Source: Auanema rhodensis
Taxonomy: Eukaryota; Nematoda; Chromadorea; Rhabditida; Rhabditidae
Length of the DNA: 64,000 nt
NCBI GenBank assembly: GCA_964057225.1
Contig: OZ059895.1
Span: forward strand, 4,216,001 to 4,280,000
Direction of reading: 5' to 3'
Within the stretch, counting starts at the first letter, position 1. The number at the start of each line of letters is the position of its first letter. The position numbers and the translations under genes are program-made. The notes below the pieces were generated by a model, which saw only the letters and a list, made by a program, of their open reading frames with translations, ran no database searches and had not been told where the DNA came from. This document shows, in pieces, positions 50,335 through 62,583 of the stretch.

Positions 50335-51387
50335 AAAATCCGCATCGAATGCACTATACTACACTGAGAAACGCTTAATACAAAAATTAGTTATGATCGT
50401 TTGAAAAATGATGCATTAGTGTATGTTGAGTTTCCATGTACACTCAACATTGCTTCCAAAAACATTTTAACAAAAATGTTTTCGAAAAATTTCAAAATAA
50501 TTTAGCAAAAAGTAGATGTTTTTAGATTTTTTTTTTCAAGGCAAAGACGATGGACAATGTTATTCAACGAAAAAATTAATTCTTCAGGGTGAAAATCGAG
50601 GATATAAGTGTGAACTTATATCAGTTGATATCTCGGTGCATTTTCAAGCTAGCGCAAATCTGATAACACAGATCGACGCAGCTTAAAAATCCGCATCGAA
50701 TGCACTATACTTCATTGAGAAACGCTCAATACAAAAATTAGTTATGATCGTTTGAAAAATGATGCATTAGTGTATGTTGAGTTTCCATGTACACTCAACA
50801 TTGCTTCCAAAAACATTTTGACAAAAATTTTTTCGAAAAATTTCAAAATAATTTAGCAGAAAGTAGATGTTTTTAGATTCCTTTTTTTAAGGCAAAGATG
50901 ATGGACAATGTTATTCAACGAAAAAATTAATTCTTCAGGGTGAAAATCGAGGATATAAGTATGAACTTATATCAGTTGATATCTCGGTGAATTTTTAAGC
51001 TAGCGCAAATCTGATAACACAGATCGACGCAGCTTAAAAATCCGCATCGAATACACTATACTACACTGAGAAACGCTTAATACAAAAATTAGTTATGATC
51101 GTTTGAAAAATGATGCATTAGTGTATGTTGAGTTTCCATGTACACTCAACATTGCTTCCAAAAACATTTTGACAAAAATTTTTTCGAAAAATTTCAAAAT
51201 AATTTAGCAAAAAGTAGATGTTTTTAGATTCCTTCTTTTAAGGCAAAAATGATGGACAATGTTATTAAACGAAAAAATTAATTCTTCAGGGTGAAAATCG
51301 AGGATATAAGTGTGAACTTATATCAGTTGATATCTCGGTGCATTTTTAAGCTAGCGCAAATCTGATAACACAGATCGACGCAGCTTA

Positions 51388-51732
51388 AAAATCCGCATCG
51401 AATGCACTATACTACATTGAGAAACGCTTAATACAAAAATTAGTTATGATCGTTTGAAAAATGATGCATTAGTGTATGTTGAGTTTCCATGTACACTCAA
51501 CATTGCTTCCAAAAACATTTTGACAAAAATTTTTTCGAAAAATTTCAAAATAATTCAGCAAAAAGTAGATGTTTTTAGATTCCTTTATTCAAGGCAAAGA
51601 TGATGGACAATGTTATTCAACGAAAAAACTTCAGGGTGAAAATCGAGGATATAAGTGTGAACATATATCAGTTGATATCTCGGTGCATGTTCAAGCTAGC
51701 GCAAATCTGATAACACAGATCGACGCAGCTTA
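51388..51732 (+). repeat. 345-bp monomer 148 (6-bp deletion)
   Basis: TTAATT is missing, so the A-run meets CTTCAGGG directly. With ACATATATC and CATGTTCAAGC, and the only 345-bp monomer that also has ATTCAGC. Confidence 0.88.
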
Positions 51733-52434
51733 AAAATCCGCATCGAATGCACTATACTACATTGAGAAACGCTTAATACAAAAATTAGTTATGATCGTTT
51801 GAAAAATGATGCATTAGTGTATGTTGAGTTTCCATGTACACTCAACATTGCTTCCAAAAACATTTTGACAAAAATTTTTTCGAAAAATTTCAAAATAATT
51901 CAGCAAAAAGTAGATGTTTTTAGATTCCTTTTTTTAAGGCAAAAATGATGGACAATGTTATTAAACGAAAAAATTAATTCTTCAGGGTGAAAATCGAGGA
52001 TATAAGTGTGAACTTATATCAGTTGATATCTCGGTGCATTTTTAAGCTAGCGCAAATCTGATAACACAGATCGACGCAGCTTAAAAATCCGCATCGAATG
52101 CACTATACTACATTGAGAAACGCTTAATACAAAAATTAGTTATGATCGTTTGAAAAATGATGCATTAGTGTATGTTGAGTTTCCATGTACACTCAACATT
52201 GCTTCCAAAAACATTTTAACAAAAATGTTTTCGAAAAATTTCAAAATAATTTAGCAAAAAGTAGATGTTTTTAGATTCCTTTTTTTAAGGCAAAAATGAT
52301 GGACAATGTTATTCAACGAAAAAATTAATTCTTCAGGGTGAAAATCGAGGATATAAGTGTGAACTTATATCAGTTGATATCTCGGTGCATTTTTAAGCTA
52401 GCGCAAATCTGATAACACAGATCGACGCAGCTTA
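51388..52434 (+). repeat. 3-monomer unit, 1047 bp, copy 1 (monomers 148-150)
   Basis: The order is: 345-bp monomer with ACATATATC and CATGTTCAAGC; ATTCAGC monomer with A212/A231; A135/G144 monomer. Copies follow at 53131 and 59788. Together with monomer 147 (CCTTCTTTTAAGG) this copy also matches 59437-60834, 8400 bp downstream. Here monomer 148 itself also has ATTCAGC. Confidence 0.82.
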
Positions 52435-52779
52435 AAAATCCGCATCGAATGCACTATACTACATTGAGAAACGCTTAATACAAAAATTAGTTATGATCGT
52501 TTGAAAAATGATGCATTAGTGTATGTTGAGTTTCCATGTACACTCAACATTGCTTCCAAAAACATTTTGACAAAAATTTTTTCGAAAAATTTCAAAATAA
52601 TTTAGCAAAAAGTAGATGTTTTTAGATTCCTTTATTCAAGGCAAAGATGATGGACAATGTTATTCAACGAAAAAACTTCAGGGTGAAAATCGAGGATATA
52701 AGTGTGAACTTATATCAGTTGATATCTCGTTGCATTTTCAAGCTAGCGCAAATCTGATAACACAGATCGACGCAGCTTA
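52435..52779 (+). repeat. 345-bp monomer 151 (6-bp deletion)
   Basis: Same TTAATT loss, with ACTTATATC and CTCGTTGC (second form of the 345-bp monomer). Confidence 0.88.
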
Positions 52780-53130
52780 AAAATCCGCATCGAATGCACT
52801 ATACTACATTGAGAAACGCTTAATACAAAAATTAGTTATGATCGTTTGAAAAATGATGCATTAGTGTATGTTGAGTTTCCATGTACACTCAACATTGCTT
52901 CCAAAAACATTTTGACAAAAATTTTTTCGAAAAATTTCAAAATAATTTAGCAAAAAGTAGATGTTTTTAGATTCCTTTTTTTAAGGCAAAGATGATGGAC
53001 AATGTTATTCAACAAAAAAATTAATTCTTCAGGGTGAAAATCGAGGATATAAGTGTGAACTTATATCAGTAGATATCTCGGTGCATTTTTAAGCCAGCGC
53101 AAATCTGATAACACAGATCGACGCAGCTTA

Positions 53131-53475
53131 AAAATCCGCATCGAATGCACTATACTACATTGAGAAACGCTTAATACAAAAATTAGTTATGATCGTTTGA
53201 AAAATGATGCATTAGTGTATGTTGAGTTTCCATGTACACTCAACATTGCTTCCAAAAACATTTTGACAAAAATTTTTTCGAAAAATTTCAAAATAATTTA
53301 GCAAAAAGTAGATGTTTTTAGATTCCTTTATTCAAGGCAAAGATGATGGACAATGTTATTCAACGAAAAAACTTCAGGGTGAAAATCGAGGATATAAGTG
53401 TGAACATATATCAGTTGATATCTCGGTGCATGTTCAAGCTAGCGCAAATCTGATAACACAGATCGACGCAGCTTA
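53131..53475 (+). repeat. 345-bp monomer 153 (6-bp deletion)
   Basis: First form (ACATATATC, CATGTTCAAGC); first member of copy 2 of the 1047-bp unit. Confidence 0.88.
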
Positions 53476-54177
53476 AAAATCCGCATCGAATGCACTATAC
53501 TACATTGAGAAACGCTTAATACAAAAATTAGTTATGATCGTTTGAAAAATGATGCATTAGTGTATGTTGAGTTTCCATGTACACTCAACATTGCTTCCAA
53601 AAACATTTTGACAAAAATTTTTTCGAAAAATTTCAAAATAATTCAGCAAAAAGTAGATGTTTTTAGATTCCTTTTTTTAAGGCAAAAATGATGGACAATG
53701 TTATTAAACGAAAAAATTAATTCTTCAGGGTGAAAATCGAGGATATAAGTGTGAACTTATATCAGTTGATATCTCGGTGCATTTTTAAGCTAGCGCAAAT
53801 CTGATAACACAGATCGACGCAGCTTAAAAATCCGCATCGAATGCACTATACTACATTGAGAAACGCTTAATACAAAAATTAGTTATGATCGTTTGAAAAA
53901 TGATGCATTAGTGTATGTTGAGTTTCCATGTACACTCAACATTGCTTCCAAAAACATTTTAACAAAAATGTTTTCGAAAAATTTCAAAATAATTTAGCAA
54001 AAAGTAGATGTTTTTAGATTCCTTTTTTTAAGGCAAAAATGATGGACAATGTTATTCAACGAAAAAATTAATTCTTCAGGGTGAAAATCGAGGATATAAG
54101 TGTGAACTTATATCAGTTGATATCTCGGTGCATTTTTAAGCTAGCGCAAATCTGATAACACAGATCGACGCAGCTTA
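53131..54177 (+). repeat. 3-monomer unit, 1047 bp, copy 2 (monomers 153-155)
   Basis: Same three monomers in the same order as 51388-52434, except that the first has TTTAGC instead of ATTCAGC. It is followed by a C190/C243 monomer (156). Confidence 0.82.
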
Positions 54178-54528
54178 AAAATCCGCATCGAATGCACTAT
54201 ACTACACTGAGAAACGCTTAATACAAAAATTAGTTATGATCGTTTGAAAAATGATGCATTAGTGTATGTTGAGTTTCCATGTACACTCAACATTGCTTCC
54301 AAAAACATTTTGACAAAAATTTTTTCGAAAAATTTCAAAATAATTTAGCAAAAAGTAGATGTTTTTCGATTCCTTTTTTTAAGGCAAAGACGATGGACAA
54401 TGTTATTCAACGAAAAAATCAATTCTTCAGGGTGAAAATCGAGGATATAAGTGTGAACTTATATCAGTTGATATCTCGGTGCATTTTTAAGCTAGCGCAA
54501 ATCTGATAACACAGATCGACGCAGCTTA
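54178..54528 (+). repeat. C190/C243 monomer 156
   Basis: With C30 (CACTGAG). It follows copy 2 of the 1047-bp unit. Chance frame 54279-54506. Confidence 0.88.
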
Positions 54529-54879
54529 AAAATCCGCATCGAATGCACTATACTACACTGAGAAACGCTTAATACAAAAATTAGTTATGATCGTTTGAAA
54601 AATGATGCATTAGTGTATGTTGAGTTTCCATGTACACTCAACATTGCTTCCAAAAACATTTTAACAAAAATGTTTTCGAAAAATTTCAAAATAATTTAGC
54701 AAAAAGTAGATGTTTTTAGATTCCTTTTTTTAAGGCAAAAATGATGGACAATGTTATTCAACGAAAAAATTAATTCTTCAGGGTGAAAATCGAGGATATA
54801 AGTGTGAACTTATATCAGTTGATATCTCGGTGCATTTTTAAGCTAGCGCAAATCTGATAACACAGATCGACGCAGCTTA

Positions 54880-55224
54880 AAAATCCGCATCGAATGCACT
54901 ATACTACATTGGGAAACGCTTAATACAAAAATTAGTTATGATCGTTTGAAAAATGATGCATTAGTGTATGTTGAGTTTCCATGTACACTCAACATTGCTT
55001 CCAAAAACATTTTGACAAAAATTTTTTCGAAAAATTTCAAAATAATTTAGCAAAAAGTAGATGTTTTTAGATTCCTTTATTCAAGGCAAAGATGATGGAC
55101 AATGTTATTCAACGAAAAAACTTCAGGGTGAAAATCGAGGATATAAGTGTGAACTTATATCAGTTGATATCTCGTTGCATTTTCAAGCTAGCGCAAATCT
55201 GATAACACAGATCGACGCAGCTTA
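54880..55224 (+). repeat. 345-bp monomer 158 (6-bp deletion)
   Basis: Second form (CTCGTTGC), with private GGGAAACGC. Confidence 0.88.
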
Positions 55225-56277
55225 AAAATCCGCATCGAATGCACTGTACTACATTGAGAAACGCTTAATACAAAAATTAGTTATGATCGTTTGAAAAATG
55301 ATGCATTAGTGTATGTTGAGTTTCCATGTACACTCAACATTGCTTCCAAAAACATTTTGACAAAAATTTTTTCGAAAAATTTCAAAATAATTTAGCAAAA
55401 AGTAGATGTTTTTAGATTCCTTTTTTTAAGGCAAAGATGATGGACAATGTTATTCAACAAAAAAATTAATTCTTCAGGGTGAAAATCGAGGATATAAGTG
55501 TGAACTTATATCAGTAGATATCTCGGTGCATTTTTAAGCCAGCGCAAATCTGATAACACAGATCGACGCAGCTTAAAAATCCGCATCGAATACACTATAC
55601 TACACTGAGAAACGCTTAATACAAAAATTAGTTATGATCGTTTGAAAAATGATGCATTAGTGTATGTTGAGTTTCCATGTACACTCAACATTGCTTCCAA
55701 AAACATTTTGACAAAAATTTTTTCGAAAAATTTCAAAATAATTTAGCAAAAAGTAGATGTTTTTAGATTCCTTTTTTTAAGGCAAAAATGATGGACAATG
55801 TTATTCAACGAAAAAATTAATTCTTCAGGGTGAAAATCGAGGATATAAGTGTGAACTTATATCAGTTGATATCTCGTTGCATTTTCAAGCTAGCGCAAAT
55901 CTGATAACACAGATCGACGCAGCTTAAAAATCCGCATCGAATGCACTATACTACATTGAGAAACGCTTAATACAAAAATTAGTTATGATCGTTTGAAAAA
56001 TGATGCATTAGTGTATGTTGAGTTTCCATGTACACTCAACATTGCTTCCAAAAACATTTTGACAAAAATTTTTTCGAAAAATTTCAAAATAATTTAGCAA
56101 AAAGTAGATGTTTTTAGATTCCTTTTTTTAAGGCAAAGATGATGGACAATGTTATTCAACAAAAAAATTAATTCTTCAGGGTGAAAATCGAGGATATAAG
56201 TGTGAACTTATATCAGTTGATATCTCGGTGCATTTTTAAGCTAGCGCAAATCTGATAACACAGATCGACGTAGCTTA
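54880..56277 (+). repeat. 4-monomer unit, 1398 bp, copy 1 (monomers 158-161)
   Basis: The order is: 345-bp monomer with CTCGTTGC; A235/A292/C316 monomer; A17/C30/A212 with CTCGTTGC; A235 monomer. The first two also occur as monomers 151-152 (52435-53130). Private changes here: GGGAAACGC and CACTGTACTAC near the starts of monomers 158 and 159, and GACGTAGCTT at the end. Confidence 0.82.
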
Positions 56278-56979
56278 AAAATCCGCATCGAATGCACTAT
56301 ACTACATTGAGAAACGCTTAATACAAAAATTAGTTATGATCGTTTGAAAAATGATGCATTAGTGTATGTTGAGTTTCCATGTACACTCAACATTGCTTCC
56401 AAAAACATTTTGACAAAAATTTTTTCGAAAAATTTCAAAATAATTTAGCAAAAAGTAGATGTTTTTAGATTCCTTTTTTTAAGGCAAAAATGATGGACAA
56501 TGTTATTAAACGAAAAAATTAATTCTTCAGGGTGAAAATCGAGGATATAAGTGTGAATTTATATCAGTTGATATCTCGGTGCATTTTTAAGCTAGCGCAA
56601 ATCTGATAACACAGATCGACGCAGCTTAAAAATCCGCATCGAATGCACTATACTACATTGAGAAACGCTTAATACAAAAATTAGTTATGATCGTTTGAAA
56701 AATGATGCATTAGTGTATGTTGAGTTTCCATGTACACTCAACATTGCTTCCAAAAACATTTTGACAAAAATTTTTTCGAAAAATTTCAAAATAATTTAGC
56801 AAAAAGTAGATGTTTTTAGATTCCTTTTTTTAAGGCAAAAATGATGGACAATGTTATTAAACGAAAAAATTAATTCTTCAGGGTGAAAATCGAGGATATA
56901 AGTGTGAACTTATATCAGTTGATATCTCGGTGCATTTTTAAGCTAGCGCAAATCTGATAACACAGATCGACGCAGCTTA

Positions 56980-57330
56980 AAAATCCGCATCGAATGCACT
57001 ATACTACATTGAGAAACGCTTAATACAAAAATTAGTTATGATCGTTTGAAAAATGATGCATTAGTGTATGTTGAGTTTCCATGTACACTCAACATTGCTT
57101 CCAAAAACATTTTGACAAAAATTTTTTCGAAAAATTTCAAAATAATTTAGCAAAAAGTAGATGTTTTTCGATTCCTTTTTTTAAGGCAAAGACGATGGAC
57201 AATGTTATTCAACGAAAAAATCAATTCTTCAGGGTGAAAATCGAGGATATAAGTGTGAACTTATATCAGTTGATATCTCGGTGCATTTTTAAGCTAGCGC
57301 AAATCTGATAACACAGATCGACGCAGCTTA
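56980..57330 (+). repeat. C190/C243 monomer 164
   Basis: With T30. It starts an alternation with A135/G144 monomers (164 to 168). Chance frame 57081-57308. Confidence 0.88.
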
Positions 57331-57681
57331 AAAATCCGCATCGAATGCACTATACTACACTGAGAAACGCTTAATACAAAAATTAGTTATGATCGTTTGA
57401 AAAATGATGCATTAGTGTATGTTGAGTTTCCATGTACACTCAACATTGCTTCCAAAAACATTTTAACAAAAATGTTTTCGAAAAATTTCAAAATAATTTA
57501 GCAAAAAGTAGATGTTTTTAAATTCCTTTTTTTAAGGCAAAAATGATGGACAATGTTATTCAACGAAAAAATTAATTCTTCAGGGTGAAAATCGAGGATA
57601 TAAGTGTGAACTTATATCAGTTGATATCTCGTTGCATTTTCAAGCTAGCGCAAATCTGATAACACAGATCGACGCAGCTTA

Positions 57682-58032
57682 AAAATCCGCATCGAATGCA
57701 CTATACTACACTGAGAAACGCTTAATACAAAAATTAGTTATGATCGTTTGAAAAATGATGCATTAGTGTATGTTGAGTTTCCATGTACACTCAACATTGC
57801 TTCCAAAAACATTTTGACAAAAATTTTTTCGAAAAATTTCAAAATAATTTAGCAAAAAGTAGATGTTTTTCGATTCCTTTTTTTAAGGCAAAGACGATGG
57901 ACAATGTTATTCAACGAAAAAATCAATTCTTCAGGGTGAAAATCGAGGATATAAGTGTGAACTTATATCAGTTGATATCTCGGTGCATTTTTAAGCTAGC
58001 GCAAATCTGATAACACAGATCGACGCAGCTTA
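57682..58032 (+). repeat. C190/C243 monomer 166
   Basis: With C30; flanked by an A135/G144 monomer before and a hybrid after. Chance frame 57783-58010. Confidence 0.88.
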
Positions 58033-58383
58033 AAAATCCGCATCGAATGCACTATACTACACTGAGAAACGCTTAATACAAAAATTAGTTATGATCGTTT
58101 GAAAAATGATGCATTAGTGTATGTTGAGTTTCCATGTACACTCAACATTGCTTCCAAAAACATTTTAACAAAAATGTTTTCGAAAAATTTCAAAATAATT
58201 TAGCAAAAAGTAGATGTTTTTCGATTCCTTTTTTTAAGGCAAAGACGATGGACAATGTTATTCAACGAAAAAATCAATTCTTCAGGGTGAAAATCGAGGA
58301 TATAAGTGTGAACTTATATCAGTTGATATCTCGGTGCATTTTTAAGCTAGCGCAAATCTGATAACACAGATCGACGCAGCTTA
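58033..58383 (+). repeat. C190/C243 monomer 167, recombinant
   Basis: The 5' part has A135 and G144 like monomers 165 and 168; the 3' part has C190 and C243 like 166. The exchange lies between 58176 and 58222. Its chance frame (58134-58361) therefore has two substitutions relative to the other copies. Confidence 0.85.
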
Positions 58384-59787
58384 AAAATCCGCATCGAATG
58401 CACTATACTACACTGAGAAACGCTTAATACAAAAATTAGTTATGATCGTTTGAAAAATGATGCATTAGTGTATGTTGAGTTTCCATGTACACTCAACATT
58501 GCTTCCAAAAACATTTTAACAAAAATGTTTTCGAAAAATTTCAAAATAATTTAGCAAAAAGTAGATGTTTTTAGATTCCTTTTTTTAAGGCAAAAATGAT
58601 GGACAATGTTATTCAACGAAAAAATTAATTCTTCAGGGTGAAAATCGAGGATATAAGTGTGAACTTATATCAGTTGATATCTCGTTGCATTTTCAAGCTA
58701 GCGCAAATCTGATAACACAGATCGACGCAGCTTAAAAATCCGCATCGAATGCACTATACAACATTGAGAAACGCTTAATACAAAAATTAGTTATGATCGT
58801 TTGAAAAATGATGCATTAGTGTATGTTGAGTTTCCATGTACACTCAACATTGCTTCCAAAAACATTTTGACAAAAATGTTTTCGAAAAATTTCAAAATAA
58901 TTTAGCAAAAAGTAGATGTTTTTAGATTCCTTTTTTTAAGGCAAAAATGATGGACAATGTTATTCAACGAAAAAATTAATTCTTCAGGGTGAAAATCGAG
59001 GATATAAGTGTGAACTTATATCAGTAGATATCTCGGTGCATTTTTAAGCCAGCGCAAATCTGATAACACAGATCGACGCAGCTTAAAAATCCGCATCGAA
59101 TACACTATACTACACTGAGAAACGCTTAATACAAAAATTAGTTATGATCGTTTGAAAAATGATGCATTAGTGTATGTTGAGTTTCCATGTACACTCAACA
59201 TTGCTTCCAAAAACATTTTGACAAAAATGTTTTCGAAAAATTTCAAAATAATTTAGCAAAAAGTAGATGTTTTTAGATTCCTTTTTTTAAGGCAAAGATG
59301 ATGGACAATGTTATTCAACAAAAAAATTAATTCTTCAGGGTGAAAATCGAGGATATAAGTGTGAACTTATATCAGTAGATATCTCGGTGCATTTTTAAGC
59401 CAGCGCAAATCTGATAACACAGATCGACGCAGCTTAAAAATCCGCATCGAATACACTATACTACACTGAGAAACGCTTAATACAAAAATTAGTTATGATC
59501 GTTTGAAAAATGATGCATTAGTGTATGTTGAGTTTCCATGTACACTCAACATTGCTTCCAAAAACATTTTGACAAAAATTTTTTCGAAAAATTTCAAAAT
59601 AATTTAGCAAAAAGTAGATGTTTTTAGATTCCTTCTTTTAAGGCAAAAATGATGGACAATGTTATTAAACGAAAAAATTAATTCTTCAGGGTGAAAATCG
59701 AGGATATAAGTGTGAACTTATATCAGTTGATATCTCGGTGCATTTTTAAGCTAGCGCAAATCTGATAACACAGATCGACGCAGCTTA

Positions 59788-60132
59788 AAAATCCGCATCG
59801 AATGCACTATACTACATTGAGAAACGCTTAATACAAAAATTAGTTATGATCGTTTGAAAAATGATGCATTAGTGTATGTTGAGTTTCCATGTACACTCAA
59901 CATTGCTTCCAAAAACATTTTGACAAAAATTTTTTCGAAAAATTTCAAAATAATTTAGCAAAAAGTAGATGTTTTTAGATTCCTTTATTCAAGGCAAAGA
60001 TGATGGACAATGTTATTCAACGAAAAAACTTCAGGGTGAAAATCGAGGATATAAGTGTGAACATATATCAGTTGATATCTCGGTGCATGTTCAAGCTAGC
60101 GCAAATCTGATAACACAGATCGACGCAGCTTA
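59788..60132 (+). repeat. 345-bp monomer 172 (6-bp deletion)
   Basis: First form (ACATATATC, CATGTTCAAGC); first member of copy 3 of the 1047-bp unit. Confidence 0.88.
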
Positions 60133-60834
60133 AAAATCCGCATCGAATGCACTATACTACATTGAGAAACGCTTAATACAAAAATTAGTTATGATCGTTT
60201 GAAAAATGATGCATTAGTGTATGTTGAGTTTCCATGTACACTCAACATTGCTTCCAAAAACATTTTGACAAAAATTTTTTCGAAAAATTTCAAAATAATT
60301 CAGCAAAAAGTAGATGTTTTTAGATTCCTTTTTTTAAGGCAAAAATGATGGACAATGTTATTAAACGAAAAAATTAATTCTTCAGGGTGAAAATCGAGGA
60401 TATAAGTGTGAACTTATATCAGTTGATATCTCGGTGCATTTTTAAGCTAGCGCAAATCTGATAACACAGATCGACGCAGCTTAAAAATCCGCATCGAATG
60501 CACTATACTACATTGAGAAACGCTTAATACAAAAATTAGTTATGATCGTTTGAAAAATGATGCATTAGTGTATGTTGAGTTTCCATGTACACTCAACATT
60601 GCTTCCAAAAACATTTTAACAAAAATGTTTTCGAAAAATTTCAAAATAATTTAGCAAAAAGTAGATGTTTTTAGATTCCTTTTTTTAAGGCAAAAATGAT
60701 GGACAATGTTATTCAACGAAAAAATTAATTCTTCAGGGTGAAAATCGAGGATATAAGTGTGAACTTATATCAGTTGATATCTCGGTGCATTTTTAAGCTA
60801 GCGCAAATCTGATAACACAGATCGACGCAGCTTA
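59788..60834 (+). repeat. 3-monomer unit, 1047 bp, copy 3 (monomers 172-174)
   Basis: Third copy. Like copy 2 it has TTTAGC in the first monomer and is followed by a C190/C243 monomer (175), so it groups with copy 2 on the right. On the left it groups with copy 1, through the CCTTCTTTTAAGG monomer. Confidence 0.82.
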
Positions 60835-61185
60835 AAAATCCGCATCGAATGCACTATACTACACTGAGAAACGCTTAATACAAAAATTAGTTATGATCGT
60901 TTGAAAAATGATGCATTAGTGTATGTTGAGTTTCCATGTACACTCAACATTGCTTCCAAAAACATTTTGACAAAAATTTTTTCGAAAAATTTCAAAATAA
61001 TTTAGCAAAAAGTAGATGTTTTTCGATTCCTTTTTTTAAGGCAAAGACGATGGACAATGTTATTCAACGAAAAAATCAATTCTTCAGGGTGAAAATCGAG
61101 GATATAAGTGTGAACTTATATCAGTTGATATCTCGGTGCATTTTTAAGCTAGCGCAAATCTGATAACACAGATCGACGCAGCTTA
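60835..61185 (+). repeat. C190/C243 monomer 175
   Basis: With C30. Last member of the subtype; it follows copy 3 of the 1047-bp unit, as monomer 156 follows copy 2. Chance frame 60936-61163. Confidence 0.88.
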
Positions 61186-61530
61186 AAAATCCGCATCGAA
61201 TGCACTATACTACATTGAGAAACGCTTAATACAAAAATTAGTTATGATCGTTTGAAAAATGATGCATTAGTGTATGTTGAGTTTCCATGTACACTCAACA
61301 TTGCTTCCAAAAACATTTTGACAAAAATTTTTTCGAAAAATTTCAAAATAATTTAGCAAAAAGTAGATGTTTTTAGATTCCTTTATTCAAGGCAAAGATG
61401 ATGGACAATGTTATTCAACGAAAAAACTTCAGGGTGAAAATCGAGGATATAAGTGTGAACTTATATCAGTTGATATCTCGTTGCATTTTCAAGCTAGCGC
61501 AAATCTGATAACACAGATCGACGCAGCTTA
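61186..61530 (+). repeat. 345-bp monomer 176 (6-bp deletion)
   Basis: Second form (CTCGTTGC); last deletion monomer in the window. Confidence 0.88.
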
Positions 61531-62583
61531 AAAATCCGCATCGAATGCACTATACTACATTGAGAAACGCTTAATACAAAAATTAGTTATGATCGTTTGA
61601 AAAATGATGCATTAGTGTATGTTGAGTTTCCATGTACACTCAACATTGCTTCCAAAAACATTTTGACAAAAATTTTTTCGAAAAATTTCAAAATAATTTA
61701 GCAAAAAGTAGATGTTTTTAGATTCCTTTTTTTAAGGCAAAGATGATGGACAATGTTATTCAACAAAAAAATTAATTCTTCAGGGTGAAAATCGAGGATA
61801 TAAGTGTGAACTTATATCAGTAGATATCTCGGTGCATTTTTAAGCCAGCGCAAATCTGATAACACAGATCGACGCAGCTTAAAAATCCGCATCGAATACA
61901 CTATACTACACTGAGAAACGCTTAATACAAAAATTAGTTATGATCGTTTGAAAAATGATGCATTAGTGTATGTTGAGTTTCCATGTACACTCAACATTGC
62001 TTCCAAAAACATTTTGACAAAAATTTTTTCGAAAAATTTCAAAATAATTTAGCAAAAAGTAGATGTTTTTAGATTCCTTTTTTTAAGGCAAAAATGATGG
62101 ACAATGTTATTCAACGAAAAAATTAATTCTTCAGGGTGAAAATCGAGGATATAAGTGTGAACTTATATCAGTTGATATCTCGTTGCATTTTCAAGCTAGC
62201 GCAAATCTGATAACACAGATCGACGCAGCTTAAAAATCCGCATCGAATGCACTATACTACATTGAGAAACGCTTAATACAAAAATTAGTTATGATCGTTT
62301 GAAAAATGATGCATTAGTGTATGTTGAGTTTCCATGTACACTCAACATTGCTTCCAAAAACATTTTGACAAAAATTTTTTCGAAAAATTTCAAAATAATT
62401 TAGCAAAAAGTAGATGTTTTTAGATTCCTTTTTTTAAGGCAAAGATGATGGACAATGTTATTCAACAAAAAAATTAATTCTTCAGGGTGAAAATCGAGGA
62501 TATAAGTGTGAACTTATATCAGTTGATATCTCGGTGCATTTTTAAGCTAGCGCAAATCTGATAACACAGATCGACGCAGCTTA
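61531..62583 (+). repeat. 3-monomer HOR, 1053 bp, copy 1 (monomers 177-179)
   Basis: The order is: A235 with A292 and C316; A17/C30/A212 with CTCGTTGC; A235 with the ordinary GTTGATATC and AAGCTAGCG. The same three follow immediately. Confidence 0.85.

Larger units (their letters stand above)
61186..62583 (+). repeat. 4-monomer unit, 1398 bp, copy 2 (monomers 176-179)
   Basis: Same order as 54880-56277, 6306 bp downstream, without the private changes of copy 1. In the first region monomer 157 separates this unit from the C190/C243 monomer 156; here monomer 175 joins it directly. Confidence 0.82.
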
